Part shown: positions 1 through 8,413 of the stretch, in pieces
How the letters are laid out: every line of letters starts with the position of its first letter
Numbering within the stretch: the first letter of the stretch is position 1
From: Dendrophyllia cribrosa
Taxonomy: Eukaryota; Cnidaria; Anthozoa; Scleractinia; Dendrophylliidae
Length of the DNA: 64,000 nt
Reading direction: 5' to 3'
Assembly: GCA_024195265.1 (NCBI GenBank)
Contig: JAJLRJ010000009.1
Coordinates: 12,121,307-12,185,306, forward strand
Program-made: the position numbers and the translations under genes
The notes under the pieces: generated by a model
Databases searched by the model: none
What the model saw: only the letters and a program-made list of their open reading frames with translations
Told to the model about the DNA's origin: nothing

Positions 1-1
1 T

Positions 2-103
2 GCAAGCTTAATGAACTACGTCAAGTTCACAGCCGTCATGGCTGGCACCATCGCGCTGAAGAAATATCTCGAGGACCAGAAAATCCTCCCAGACAACTTG
101 TAA
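2..103 (+). CDS. C-terminal end of an unidentified Polinton protein (partial)
   Basis: An open frame enters from the left edge and ends at TAA 101-103 after 33 codons; the last residues read KILPDNL. It is followed after 16 bases by the next ORF, in the same tight packing as the rest of the element. Too little is visible to assign a family. Confidence 0.45.
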   Translation, partial: ASLMNYVKFTAVMAGTIALKKYLEDQKILPDNL

Positions 104-119
104 ACCATATGTATACACA
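104..119 (+). promoter_or_regulatory. TATA-like intergenic spacer of Polinton ORF
   Basis: The 16-base gap between two Polinton ORFs holds CATATGTATACACA immediately before the ATG. Similar TATATA-type motifs directly precede the next two start codons (571-586 and 953-970) and, on the minus strand, an internal ATG of the polymerase (8240-8251). Promoter function is inferred from this recurrence only. Confidence 0.4.
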
Positions 120-557
120 ATGGCTTCGATTGCAATAATGGCCCTTGGCGCTGTTCTCAATGCGGCCGCTTTCACGGGCGGTAATTATCTTGCAAAATGT
201 CTGTCTGGTGATAACGGTAAGGCAGCAATGGATGAGAAAATCCGACATGACCACGCCCTTGAACAATACCAAGCGGCTTACGCCAAATACCAGAAGGACC
301 GCACCAAGCTCCTCGACTGGATTGCAGCCAACGATCGGAAGGAACACCAAGCTAGCAAAAACTTCCAAACCACTGACCAAGCTCTAGTCTTGTATAACCA
401 GATGCACCAAACACAACCAGATAAACAAATCAAAGACTACAAAGAGCCTCAGTTCTCGGACTTTTACAAGCCCAGCCCACAACAGAAGAATGGCGAACTT
501 GCGTTCATTGGAGGCACCCTGCTTGCGGGTGGGTATGTGGCTTATCGCTTTCTTTAA
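120..557 (+). CDS. Polinton hypothetical protein, 145 aa, hydrophobic at both ends
   Basis: Starts with ATG 16 bases after the previous ORF and ends at TAA 555-557. Residues 3-25 are a small-residue hydrophobic stretch, the middle (about 35-105) is charged and predicted helical with an AYAKYQKDRTKLLDW segment, and the last 20 residues (from GELAFIGG) form a second hydrophobic, glycine-rich segment that could span a membrane. No catalytic motif is visible. Position among Polinton genes suggests a virion or membrane-associated protein, but this is inference and I do not recognise the family. Confidence 0.6.
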   Translation: MASIAIMALGAVLNAAAFTGGNYLAKCLSGDNGKAAMDEKIRHDHALEQYQAAYAKYQKDRTKLLDWIAANDRKEHQASKNFQTTDQALVLYNQMHQTQPDKQIKDYKEPQFSDFYKPSPQQKNGELAFIGGTLLAGGYVAYRFL

Positions 558-570
558 AAATTAAAAAAAA

Positions 571-586
571 ATCCCATATATATACC
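571..586 (+). promoter_or_regulatory. TATA-like spacer before Polinton ORF 587
   Basis: CATATATATACC directly abuts the ATG at 587. It is the second of the recurrent TATA-type motifs next to Polinton start codons. The spacer also holds a short A-rich run at 557-570. Confidence 0.4.
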
Positions 587-952
587 ATGGCTGCACCCTT
601 TTCTAAAGAAGATCGTGACGCATTTTTGGAACAGGTTCGCCTTTTACCAGCATGCCCCTTGGGTAAACAAACTGAGGAACTAGCGCAAATGTATCAGAAA
701 CTTGCTGAAAAAAGCCCAGCAGCCATGCTGGAAGAATATCATGAATTGTACCGTAACATCATAACATTCCTCACGTCTCAAGAAACTGAGGAAATAAAAC
801 GAACCTGTCAGAAAGGGATTGAACTTTCTCGAAACATTTTTCCCGGTCTTATAGAGCATTTTGATGAGGACGAAGAAGCTGCTAAAAGGTTTCTTGAAGA
901 GGTGCGCCCTTGGCTTGCATGGTATAGCCCTGGAACGAGCTCCGATTCATAA
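587..952 (+). CDS. Polinton hypothetical protein, 121 aa, helical
   Basis: ATG at 587, stop TAA at 950-952. The protein is acidic and almost entirely helix-forming (EELAQMYQKLAEK, LEEYHELYRNIITFL), with no cysteine cluster, signal peptide or membrane segment. It lies 29 bases after the 145-aa ORF and 18 bases before the integrase, all on the same strand, so it belongs to the same transposon unit. Function unknown. Confidence 0.55.
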   Translation: MAAPFSKEDRDAFLEQVRLLPACPLGKQTEELAQMYQKLAEKSPAAMLEEYHELYRNIITFLTSQETEEIKRTCQKGIELSRNIFPGLIEHFDEDEEAAKRFLEEVRPWLAWYSPGTSSDS

Positions 953-970
953 ACTCTATATATACGCACA
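953..970 (+). promoter_or_regulatory. TATA-like spacer before integrase
   Basis: CTATATATACGCACA lies directly before the integrase ATG, the third member of the TATA-like start-codon motif set of this element. Confidence 0.4.
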
Positions 971-1960
971 ATGGAGGCCAAACTCTCAAAAATCTATTAC
1001 AGCCCGAAAGGCTACTGGAAAGGTCTTGCCGCTGTCAAAAAACTAGCTGCAGCAGCCAAGGTCTCTGATGATGTCGCAAAGAAATGGCTGGTCAAACAAG
1101 CCCTCTGGCAAGTTTACCTCCTAGCGCCACGCCATATCCCTAGGCCAAAGTTTGATGTCTCATCACCCAATGCAGTGCATCAAGCAGATCTTCTCTTCCT
1201 GCCACACGACAAACTTCCACGCGGGAGAAAGGTTTACAAATACGCATCAACCGTGGTGGATGTGGCTAGCCGATACAAAGCAGCAGAGCCCCTGACTTCG
1301 AAAGAGTCTGAAGAAGTCTCAAGGGCATTTCAGAAGATTTACAGACGTGGGCCTTTGAAATGGCCGCAACTCTTGCAAGTTGACCCTGGGAAAGAGTTTA
1401 TGGGGGCTGTGACTAAGACAATGGAAAACAACAAAACGACCATTCGTCGTGGTCGGGTTGATATCCACAGAGACCAAGCAATTGTGGAGAGATTCAACCG
1501 AACCCTGGCTGAAAGGCTGTTTGGTTATCAGTATGCCGTTGAAATGAATATGTCCTCTGGCCGGCCGACTGCTTGGGTCAAAAGACTGCCAGATGTTGTC
1601 TCGGCCTTGAACAATGAAGTAACAAGACTCACTGGCAAGAAGCCAAAGGATGCAATCAAAGAGAAAGCCGTTTCTACCAAGCCTGCTACTCCATATGCTA
1701 GGCCTGTTGGGGTGAAAGAGAAGAAGCTCCCACCCCGGGTGAGTGTTAGATATCTTTATTACCCCGGTGAACTGGAAGGGGGTGGGTGGCGTGCGACCGA
1801 CCCGATCTGGTCTTTGAAGGTCTACCAAATACAAAGGATTATCACCAAGCCGAATGAGCCAGTGGTGTATTATCTCTACGACGGGCCTAAGCGAGGCTTC
1901 GTTCGTGAGGAGCTGATGGTTGTGCCGCCGGGCACTCAGTTGCCACCGATATCTTTGTGA
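971..1960 (+). CDS. INT: Polinton retroviral-type integrase, 329 aa
   Basis: An rve-fold DDE integrase that would catalyse 3'-end processing and strand transfer of the Polinton into host DNA. The catalytic triad is visible: D73 in QADLLFLP, D138 in VDPGKEF and E173 in VERFNRT, with 34 residues between the last two, close to the usual 35. The spacing and the ERFNRTLAERLF helix are typical of the Polinton/retroviral integrase family. The C-terminal about 60 residues (WSLKVYQIQRI to the end) match the small beta-rich, chromodomain-like tail seen in Polinton integrases. The frame is intact from ATG to TGA. The last 25 bases overlap the antisense stop end of the polymerase gene, a tail-to-tail arrangement. 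All three catalytic residues remain, so the protein could be functional. Confidence 0.9.
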   Translation: MEAKLSKIYYSPKGYWKGLAAVKKLAAAAKVSDDVAKKWLVKQALWQVYLLAPRHIPRPKFDVSSPNAVHQADLLFLPHDKLPRGRKVYKYASTVVDVASRYKAAEPLTSKESEEVSRAFQKIYRRGPLKWPQLLQVDPGKEFMGAVTKTMENNKTTIRRGRVDIHRDQAIVERFNRTLAERLFGYQYAVEMNMSSGRPTAWVKRLPDVVSALNNEVTRLTGKKPKDAIKEKAVSTKPATPYARPVGVKEKKLPPRVSVRYLYYPGELEGGGWRATDPIWSLKVYQIQRIITKPNEPVVYYLYDGPKRGFVREELMVVPPGTQLPPISL

Positions 1961-3066
1961 CCATATGCCAGCGTGTGGATGCCATCATCCTTGATCCAGC
2001 GCTTGGAGTCAAAGGGAGAGAGCGTTGTCTTGTTTAGATGCTCACCGAAGATTTGGTGGCCTTTGCTTCGGATCCTGTCCATCCCGTGCTTGAAGGTTCT
2101 CCTGTCGAAGAGGGCGTCCTTGTAATTCTGGTCGGTGATGTCTTTCTTTGTGACAACCTTGGTGGTGCCCTTTGCTTTCTTGATGTTTTTGTCGTCATCC
2201 AGAAGGATTGAGTACATCTTCGAGCGAAGACACACAGTCTCCGAGATCGGCTTACCTGCGCACTCGTCCTTCATCTTGCCAATGACCTTCTTGTTCTTCT
2301 GGCTGTGGAGTGGATGGTCCTTGGGATAATCACTTGTGTCGTAGAGCTCATCCAGAAGGTTCTCCATGTCTTTGTAGACATCATCCGTCTTGATCTCGAG
2401 AAGCAGAGAGTCTGTGTCTGTGTAGAGTAGGTCTACACACTGACCATATTTCAGCTTGAGATGTTTGTAATAGAAGTCATACATCAGTGTTCTGGATAGA
2501 TCAAGGATGAACATGCCTGTGCAAACTGGGCGGTTGAATTTGATTTTCTCTTTGTGCATCTGGAGACCCGCTAGTTTAGGTCCAAAGATCGTTGCTCTGG
2601 AAAACAGCGGGCTTGCGATGAGCTTTCTCATCTTGTCCTGCTCGTGCGCCCGAACAAGCTTCATGTCAATTCTGTTTCTGAGGTTCTCCATTGTCTTACC
2701 GAAGACGGAGTTGTTCATGAGCTTAAAGAAGTTCTTCTCGAAGTCGGAAGTGGCCTTCTTCCTGAGCTCGGTGTTTAGGGAGATGTATGGCTCCATCCAA
2801 GCCCTCTGCTCGAACTTTAGCATTTTGTGGATTTTCGTCAACTTCATCCCAAGATCCAGGTACTGCTGAAGATTTCTGTAATGCAGCACATACCTGGATT
2901 TGTTGTTCAGGGTAAAGAGCAGCTTCTGCGTCTTGTCTTCTGGCTGCCCCTCTGCCAAGGCCCTTTGGTATGGCGACATCCATTCCTTTGGAACGACCTG
3001 ACTTTCTGGGGCAAGAGGATAAGCGTTGTGCTCATCATGCAGCTCCTCGGGATACTCAAGATTAAC
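1936..3066 (-). pseudogene. POLB: Polinton protein-primed DNA polymerase B, C-terminal part, severed by a PLE
   Basis: Reading on the minus strand from 3066 to the stop at 1936, the open frame carries the C-terminal half of the family B polymerase palm and thumb. Motif B is seen as KLMNNSVFGKT (about residue 85 of the ORF beginning at 2979) and motif C as YTDTDS (about residue 186), both with expected catalytic residues. The frame is uninterrupted and would join in frame with the N-terminal part at 5651-8305 if the insertion 3067-5650 and one copy of the 15-bp duplication were absent. No promoter or start of its own is evident; the ATG at 2979 is internal to the original gene. The gene is therefore inactivated by a single, recent insertion. 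Confidence 0.88.
3052..3066. repeat. 15-bp target-site duplication, left copy
   Basis: ATACTCAAGATTAAC here is repeated exactly at 5651-5665, on either side of the Penelope-like insertion. Both copies lie in the same polymerase codons. Confidence 0.85.
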
Positions 3067-3119
3067 GAGAATTTAGTTTTATCGACTGAGTCGATAAGGT
3101 AAATTGACCACCGTAAAAA

Positions 3120-3168
3120 GATTCAAATAGCTGACGTTTCGAGCGCTAGCCCTTCGTCGGAGCGAATC
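3120..3168 (-). ncRNA. Hammerhead-ribozyme-like motif at PLE 3' end (minus copy)
   Basis: Reverse complement of the motif at 5496-5544 and identical to it: outer stem GATTC/GAATC, inner GCT/AGC, core CCGACGA, stem II GGGC/GCTC, then CGAAAC and GTC. Hammerhead motifs at PLE ends are established knowledge. U4 of the core is C here and one extra A precedes stem II, so activity may be weak. Confidence 0.55.
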
Positions 3169-3258
3169 AAGGAATTGTGGGTAGTGTGTGGTTTTATATA
3201 GTAAGCGGTGGAGCTACGCTATTGGTGGAAATTTGGTGACGTGAAAAACAAATGTAGA

Positions 3259-4491
3259 TTAGTTGAATGAAAAGCGTTCGTTGATTCCGTGGGGTTTGAG
3301 AGTGCCGATTTGAAAGATGATTTTTTGTTCTAGGTTTTTACGGCTTTCTGTGTTACCCTGGTGTAGGGAAAGGCCGCAGATTGTCATGTGTTGTTTAGAA
3401 TGGTTAGTAAGATTAAAATGGCGCGCGACTGGTTTGGATGCGTCTTTGTCATTTTTTTCAACGTCTCGGAGATGTTCACGAAAACGGTCGCCCAGTCTTC
3501 TCCCTGTTTCGCCAATGTATATCTTTTTGCAAAAAGTACATGTTATGCAGTAGATAACATTTACGGAGGTGCATGTAAAACGATCAGTGATTTTAATAGA
3601 TCGTTTGGGTCCTGTTATTTTGTCCGCGTTGTGAATGAAAGGACAAGTGTTACATCGTGTGCGTGTGCATTTGAAAGTTCCCGGTACATCGTCAGATTTC
3701 AGTGCGCTCGTAACTAGAAAGTTGCCAATGTTTTTGTCACGTTTGAATGAAATTAGTGGGGGTTGTGAAAAAATTCTGCCTGTTTCGGGGTCGTTTTGGA
3801 GTAATTTGAAATTTTTTAAAATGATGCTTTTGACTGTGTTGTTGTGTGGGTGGAAAGTGAGGGTGAATGGAATTCTCTCGTTCTCTTCCTTCTGTGGCGT
3901 TTGTAGTGCTGATTGTCTGTCGATCTGTTGTGCACGTTGTTGGCCCGTATTAACGACAGAGTCAGGGTACCCACGTTTCTTGAAAAACTGGCACATTTCT
4001 TCTGATTTGTTGGAAAAATCAGGGTCATCACTACATAGACGTCGAAGTCTGAGAAATTGAGAATACGGAATGGCGTTTTTAACGTGCGATGGATGTGAGG
4101 ATGAATGTAACAGATAACTGTGGGAATCTGTAGGTTTGTAGTGCACACTTGTGGATAAACTGTTACCGTTGATTGAAATATTAATGTCAAGAAAAGCGAC
4201 TGAGGTTTCGGAAATTTCCCAGGTATATTTTAGAGCGGGATGAAAAGTATTGACAGAAGTTATGAATTGATTAAGTTCCTCTTTACTGGAAGAGGTAGCG
4301 CCAATGCAATCATCGATGTAGCGGCCGTAGAGTTCGGGTTTGGTTCCGTGGTACTGATTAAAAAATTTGTCTTCGATGTGGCCTACAAAAAGGTTAGCGT
4401 AGCTTGGTCCCATTTTGGTGCCCATGGCGACTCCATTTACTTGTTTGTAGTAGTTTTGGGAAAATGAAAAACAGTTAAGTGTTAATTTCAA
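3259..4491 (-). CDS. PLE reverse transcriptase/GIY-YIG polyprotein, 5'-truncated (410 codons)
   Basis: The frame has no ATG at its 5' end (it opens at a TTG) because the copy is truncated. It begins inside the reverse-transcriptase palm: GVAMGTKMGPSYANLF is the motif before the catalytic loop, and YIDD at residues 58-61 is the active-site motif. A basic, low-complexity linker follows, then a cysteine/histidine cluster (CTRTRCNTCPFIH, about 275-287) and a GIY-YIG endonuclease domain starting NVIYC (311) with IYIGETGRR (about 324) and an REHL helix. RT plus C-terminal GIY-YIG is diagnostic of EN+ Penelope-like elements. A full-length protein would have several hundred more N-terminal residues. 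The remaining frame is intact. Confidence 0.85.
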   Translation of the reverse strand: MKLTLNCFSFSQNYYKQVNGVAMGTKMGPSYANLFVGHIEDKFFNQYHGTKPELYGRYIDDCIGATSSSKEELNQFITSVNTFHPALKYTWEISETSVAFLDINISINGNSLSTSVHYKPTDSHSYLLHSSSHPSHVKNAIPYSQFLRLRRLCSDDPDFSNKSEEMCQFFKKRGYPDSVVNTGQQRAQQIDRQSALQTPQKEENERIPFTLTFHPHNNTVKSIILKNFKLLQNDPETGRIFSQPPLISFKRDKNIGNFLVTSALKSDDVPGTFKCTRTRCNTCPFIHNADKITGPKRSIKITDRFTCTSVNVIYCITCTFCKKIYIGETGRRLGDRFREHLRDVEKNDKDASKPVARHFNLTNHSKQHMTICGLSLHQGNTESRKNLEQKIIFQIGTLKPHGINERFSFN

Positions 4492-5405
4492 TCAACGGTA
4501 ACAGTTTATCCACAAGTGTGCACTACAAACCTACAGATTCCCACAGTTATCTGTTACATTCATCCTCACATCCATCGCACGTTAAAAACGCCATTCCGTA
4601 TTCTCAATTTCTCAGACTTCGACGTCTATGTAGTGATGACCCTGATTTTTCCAACAAATCAGAAGAAATGTGCCAGTTTTTCAAGAAACGTGGGTACCCT
4701 GACTCTGTCGTTAATACGGGCCAACAACGTGCACAACAGATCGACAGACAATCAGCACTACAAACGCCACAGAAGGAAGAGAACGAGAGAATTCCATTCA
4801 CCCTCACTTTCCACCCACACAACAACACAGTCAAAAGCATCATTTTAAAAAATTTCAAATTACTCCAAAACGACCCCGAAACAGGCAGAATTTTTTCACA
4901 ACCCCCACTAATTTCATTCAAACGTGACAAAAACATTGGCAACTTTCTAGTTACGAGCGCACTGAAATCTGACGATGTACCGGGAACTTTCAAATGCACA
5001 CGCACACGATGTAACACTTGTCCTTTCATTCACAACGCGGACAAAATAACAGGACCCAAACGATCTATTAAAATCACTGATCGTTTTACATGCACCTCCG
5101 TAAATGTTATCTACTGCATAACATGTACTTTTTGCAAAAAGATATACATTGGCGAAACAGGGAGAAGACTGGGCGACCGTTTTCGTGAACATCTCCGAGA
5201 CGTTGAAAAAAATGACAAAGACGCATCCAAACCAGTCGCGCGCCATTTTAATCTTACTAACCATTCTAAACAACACATGACAATCTGCGGCCTTTCCCTA
5301 CACCAGGGTAACACAGAAAGCCGTAAAAACCTAGAACAAAAAATCATCTTTCAAATCGGCACTCTCAAACCCCACGGAATCAACGAACGCTTTTCATTCA
5401 ACTAA
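4479..5405 (+). CDS. PLE GIY-YIG region, second 5'-truncated copy (308 codons)
   Basis: From ISINGNSLSTSV onward the translation matches the minus-strand copy at 3259-4491, so the two were made from the same template or by one event. This copy is shorter: it lacks the YIDD reverse-transcriptase core and keeps only the linker, the zinc-knuckle-like CTRTRCNTC and the GIY-YIG domain (NVIYC, IYIGETGRR). It opens at a GTG with no true start, so it is a dead fragment although its frame is intact. Confidence 0.82.
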   Translation: MLISINGNSLSTSVHYKPTDSHSYLLHSSSHPSHVKNAIPYSQFLRLRRLCSDDPDFSNKSEEMCQFFKKRGYPDSVVNTGQQRAQQIDRQSALQTPQKEENERIPFTLTFHPHNNTVKSIILKNFKLLQNDPETGRIFSQPPLISFKRDKNIGNFLVTSALKSDDVPGTFKCTRTRCNTCPFIHNADKITGPKRSIKITDRFTCTSVNVIYCITCTFCKKIYIGETGRRLGDRFREHLRDVEKNDKDASKPVARHFNLTNHSKQHMTICGLSLHQGNTESRKNLEQKIIFQIGTLKPHGINERFSFN

Positions 5406-5495
5406 TCTACATTTGTTTTTCACGTCACCAAATTTCCACCAATAGCGTAGCTCCACCGCTTACTATATAAAACCACACACTACCCACAATTCCTT

Positions 5496-5544
5496 GATTC
5501 GCTCCGACGAAGGGCTAGCGCTCGAAACGTCAGCTATTTGAATC
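5496..5544 (+). ncRNA. Hammerhead-ribozyme-like motif at PLE 3' end (plus copy)
   Basis: Order on the plus strand: GATTC (5496-5500), GCT, core CCGACGA (5504-5510), A, GGGC, loop, GCTC, GAAAC, GTC (cleavage after C), AGC, ATTT bulge, GAATC (5540-5544). Stem I (GATTC/GAATC plus GCT/AGC), stem II and the invariant GAAAC and GTC are present. The canonical CUGANGA box reads CCGACGA (U4 to C). This lies between the GIY-YIG stop and the element end, the usual PLE location. Confidence 0.6.
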
Positions 5545-5650
5545 TTTTTACGGTGGTCAATTTACCTTATCGACTCAGTCGATAAAACTAAATTCTCGTG
5601 TTTCATCCCCCCACCGACGCAGCACCACAGTTTCTCTAGAAACTAACCCC

Positions 5651-5665
5651 ATACTCAAGATTAAC
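5651..5665. repeat. 15-bp target-site duplication, right copy
   Basis: Exact repeat of 3052-3066; marks the right border of the PLE insertion. Confidence 0.85.
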
Positions 5666-8239
5666 CTCGAGAATGTAACCAATCTTTCTGTTTGACCTCC
5701 ATCTCCTGATCTGGTGTTGTGTTGGAAAGACAGGGCACCATACGAAGTTACCAACTGGTAGAGGCTGGCTCATGGCCCATCCATAGAGATTGTTCGCGTC
5801 GAGATACATGATGTAACTTGAATCTTCGTCAGGGTTGTAGTCACGAAGATAGGGGTTGTTGGCCTTGCAGTGCCGCCTGCTCTCCATGGATATGCCGCCT
5901 CGCAAGCCTCTTTCAACAAAGAGGTGCATGTTGACGTCTGTGAGAAGCTCCAGGTTGATTTTCGTATACCTGAGAAGAGCGTCCCATGAGAGACCAGGGC
6001 TTGTATAATAATGTGCCGGGTCAAGCTTGTAGTTCCGCAGACATGTATTTTTGAAGTTCTCGAAAACATCAGCCAGAAGAAGCACATCTGTCTCAAGGTA
6101 GAGGTCGTGGTAATCCCCAAGAGTCATGCATCCAAATACCTCCCACACTTTTTGCGCTTGGGTGTATTCTTTGTCTGAGATGCCTTCCTTCTTTAGCTCG
6201 CTGTAGAAGGCATCCTTCGGTGGTAGGGAGGCCTCATCAAATCGAGCCCAAGAGTCCATGTATTCGTATGGGTAAATCCCTTTTTGCATGAGAAGGCCGC
6301 GTCTGGCTTGGTTCTTCTCGTGGCTTGCCGTGATTGTGAAGGACTCTGGCTTGTTTGCATCAACCAGGGCACTGAGGCTTGACTGCATGAACTGCAAGCT
6401 GTCAATGAACCTCAGCTTGCCGAGGGAGAAAGAGATGTATTTCTCCATGTTGTTTGGGATGCATTTCAAATCAGAATGCACGTCTGCAATACCACTCATG
6501 ATGTGATGCGCGTCATAGCCCTTCAATTTGTGAAAGACAACCGGGATTATTTCCGTTTTCGGGTTGGTTTGGAAATAGTCGATGTTGCAAAAATGGTGAG
6601 CCGCACCCCGATATTTGCCTGTGATGTGACAATGATCTTTGACTGCGTCTCGAACAGAGTCTTGGATTAGAGACTCCCCACAGAAAAGACAGTCGACCTG
6701 CTCGAATAATTTGTCTGTGATGGCCTGCCTTTTGTTTCTTGGTCCAATAAATGGGAACTCACCCAGTTTACCATCATCGTCCTGGATGTAAGTTTTGAAT
6801 GTCTTTTGATAACATTTGTTGGTGTGCCGATGAATGAAGCCCGCGTGTTCCCCGGTGTTTGGATCATAGACCGCAACGGCGTCCCTGTGGTTCTCCTTGA
6901 CGAGAGACTTGTCACAGATGTGGCAATCTGTCGCACGGTCGAATTCTGCCCAGTCTGTTCTTGTCATGGAGAGTGGTACCTTGTGTTGCAGCTCGTCTCT
7001 GATCGCTCCTTCCAGCTGTTGAAGGCTGTCGAGAAAGACTGGCACCGCATCCTCTCCTCTGTAAAGATAAGGCCCCTTTGTCTCTCCATCAGAGCGAACA
7101 GCTAGCATGCAGAACCCGCAGGGTTTATGTACGGATGTTGCAGTGGTGCTGCTCTGTTGGGGATCTGGTATGCAGCCGTGGACTTTTTCGACAATGCTTT
7201 CAAAGTCAGCATAGATGACCCAAGGCTTCTTCATCTGGTTATGGAAGTTCTTGAAGTGGAGGAAGTTTTCGCCTTCTTTTGGCATTTCAGCTCGTGCCGG
7301 CCTGCCTTTGACTCCTCTGCAATAGAATAGATGATCGGTGAGAACCCGTTCTGAAGAAAAGGCTTGGAGACACCTGTCGCAGTGATGCATAAGTCGACCA
7401 GCGTTGAACTCGCTGTGTAGAAGCCTGCTCATGCTCTTAATGTAACAATAATGTGATGTATGTGTGTCTGTGAGCATCATCAGATTAATCCTTCGCAGAT
7501 TGGGATTCTCTAGCTCACTTACTCTGATCACAACCACCTTATTGTTATTGTATCCATAAATGTTGATTGGAAGGTTGTTTTGACGCTCAACCTTGGATAT
7601 CTGACTCAATGGTGTTGGAAAATCGATTCCAGTGAAGTCTAGGCCATCATCAATGGGATAACTGCCTGTTCTGTTTGTGTTAACATTTACAGGAAACAAT
7701 GCAGATCGCAGTGCCCAGCGCAGACACTGGTTATCTCTGTTCTTCACATTGATGATAGCCTGCTTTGGCCTGAGTTTTGATGGGGTTGGGATAAATGTGC
7801 CACCTCGTAGAGGATGGTATGCCCCGAACTCAAGGTAAACAGTTTTGATGTTCTCAATCACCCAACCAGAACCCAACTGCTGCCATCTGGCAATCTCTTC
7901 CTCAAAGTCATTGACAATGCCTTCCAGGGTGCCCTCCTCTCGAAGCTGATAGAGATGTGTTACAAGCAGTGGATTAGCGTTCCAAAAGAAGTGATTAATT
8001 TTTCGATTGTCCTCGCCTTCCATTGAAAAGTGAACATCGAATGACAAAGTGACCTTCACCCCGCCAAGCTCTGTGACTTCGCGTGCAATTTTCTGGAGAA
8101 AAGCCGCCCGATTTGTAATGAAGAATGAATTGAGGTCCTTGATGGGGTAATCACCAGGGACGTTCATCTTATAACCATGCAACCAATTACCGAAGTAATC
8201 GTGGCTCCTTGGATTGAAGTCAAGACGTTGAGCCGCCAT

Positions 8240-8251
8240 GTTATATACAGG
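8240..8251 (-). promoter_or_regulatory. TATA-like motif before likely polymerase start
   Basis: On the minus strand CCTGTATATAAC directly abuts ATG 8239. Its likeness to the motifs at 104-119, 571-586 and 953-970 supports 8239 over 8305 as the start. Confidence 0.4.
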
Positions 8252-8339
8252 GGTTTTATTTTCTTCAATTGGTGATCTCGTGCCGGGGTTCTGTGCCATT
8301 GCCATGTTGGTTGGTATGCACGGGGTGGGGTTTCTTCAA

Positions 8340-8379
8340 TTGGCTATACCTCCCTGGGGTTGGCTATACCTCCCTGGGG
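8340..8379. repeat. 20-bp direct repeat, two copies
   Basis: TTGGCTATACCTCCCTGGGG occurs twice back to back. Flanking words (CTTCAATTGG and GGTGATCTCGT.CCGG) also occur at 8262-8288, so the edge of the Polinton carries small local duplications. Confidence 0.7.
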
Positions 8380-8413
8380 TGGTGATCTCGTACCGGACTA
8401 GCATTCACAGTGA

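Larger units (their letters stand above)
3067..5650. mobile_element. Penelope-like retroelement insertion, two truncated copies head to head
   Basis: The 2584-bp insertion is an inverted dimer. From both outer ends (3067 inwards and 5597 inwards) the sequence matches as reverse complements for about 1.1 kb. The minus copy (about 4485 down to 3067) extends about 305 bp further 5' than the plus copy (about 4486 to 5597), and their truncated 5' ends meet near 4485. Each copy ends in a hammerhead-like motif and a GIY-YIG coding region. A 53-bp segment (5598-5650) between the plus copy and the right target duplication matches neither arm. Inverted, 5'-truncated dimers are typical of Penelope-like elements. 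Confidence 0.88.
5651..8305 (-). pseudogene. POLB: Polinton protein-primed DNA polymerase B, N-terminal part
   Basis: The minus-strand frame opens at ATG 8305 (889 codons, running a few codons into the insertion to a stop at 5636). The ATG at 8239, 22 codons later, is probably the true start because a TATATAAC motif directly precedes it, as at other ORFs of this element. Seen in order (numbering from 8305): C2H2-like CDRCLQAF (309) with HLFYC; exonuclease motif I DFE (367-369); paired CxxC clusters CHIC (461) and CLFC (539) leading to DHCHITGKYRGAAH (557-570), an endonuclease VII/HNH-like insert; exonuclease II GYDAHH (596); exonuclease III YLETD with LLLADVFENF (736-751); polymerase motif A DANNLYGWAM (836). 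This is the phi29-like, protein-primed replicative polymerase expected to copy the transposon. It is broken after VNLEY by the PLE. Confidence 0.9.
1..8398. mobile_element. Polinton/Maverick DNA transposon, right-hand part
   Basis: A compact cluster of intronless ORFs with a retroviral-type integrase next to a protein-primed family B DNA polymerase is the hallmark gene pair of Polintons (Mavericks), large self-synthesising transposons related to adintoviruses and virophages. The left part, where capsid, ATPase and protease genes would be expected, lies outside the window. The right limit is not proven: the polymerase starts at 8239 or 8305, short duplications follow to about 8398, and a palindrome begins at 8414. 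No terminal inverted repeat can be checked because the other end is missing. The element lies upstream of exon 4 of a host peptidase gene, so it probably sits in that gene's intron 3. Confidence 0.85.

Noticed and set aside
1319..1834. 171-codon minus-strand ORF within the integrase gene
   Set aside because: Antisense shadow of the integrase, which has clear catalytic motifs on the plus strand.
3317..5347. Other ORFs antisense to the PLE copies (for example 3635-4060 and 4604-5029)
   Set aside because: They are mirrored shadows of the RT/GIY-YIG frame in the two inverted copies.
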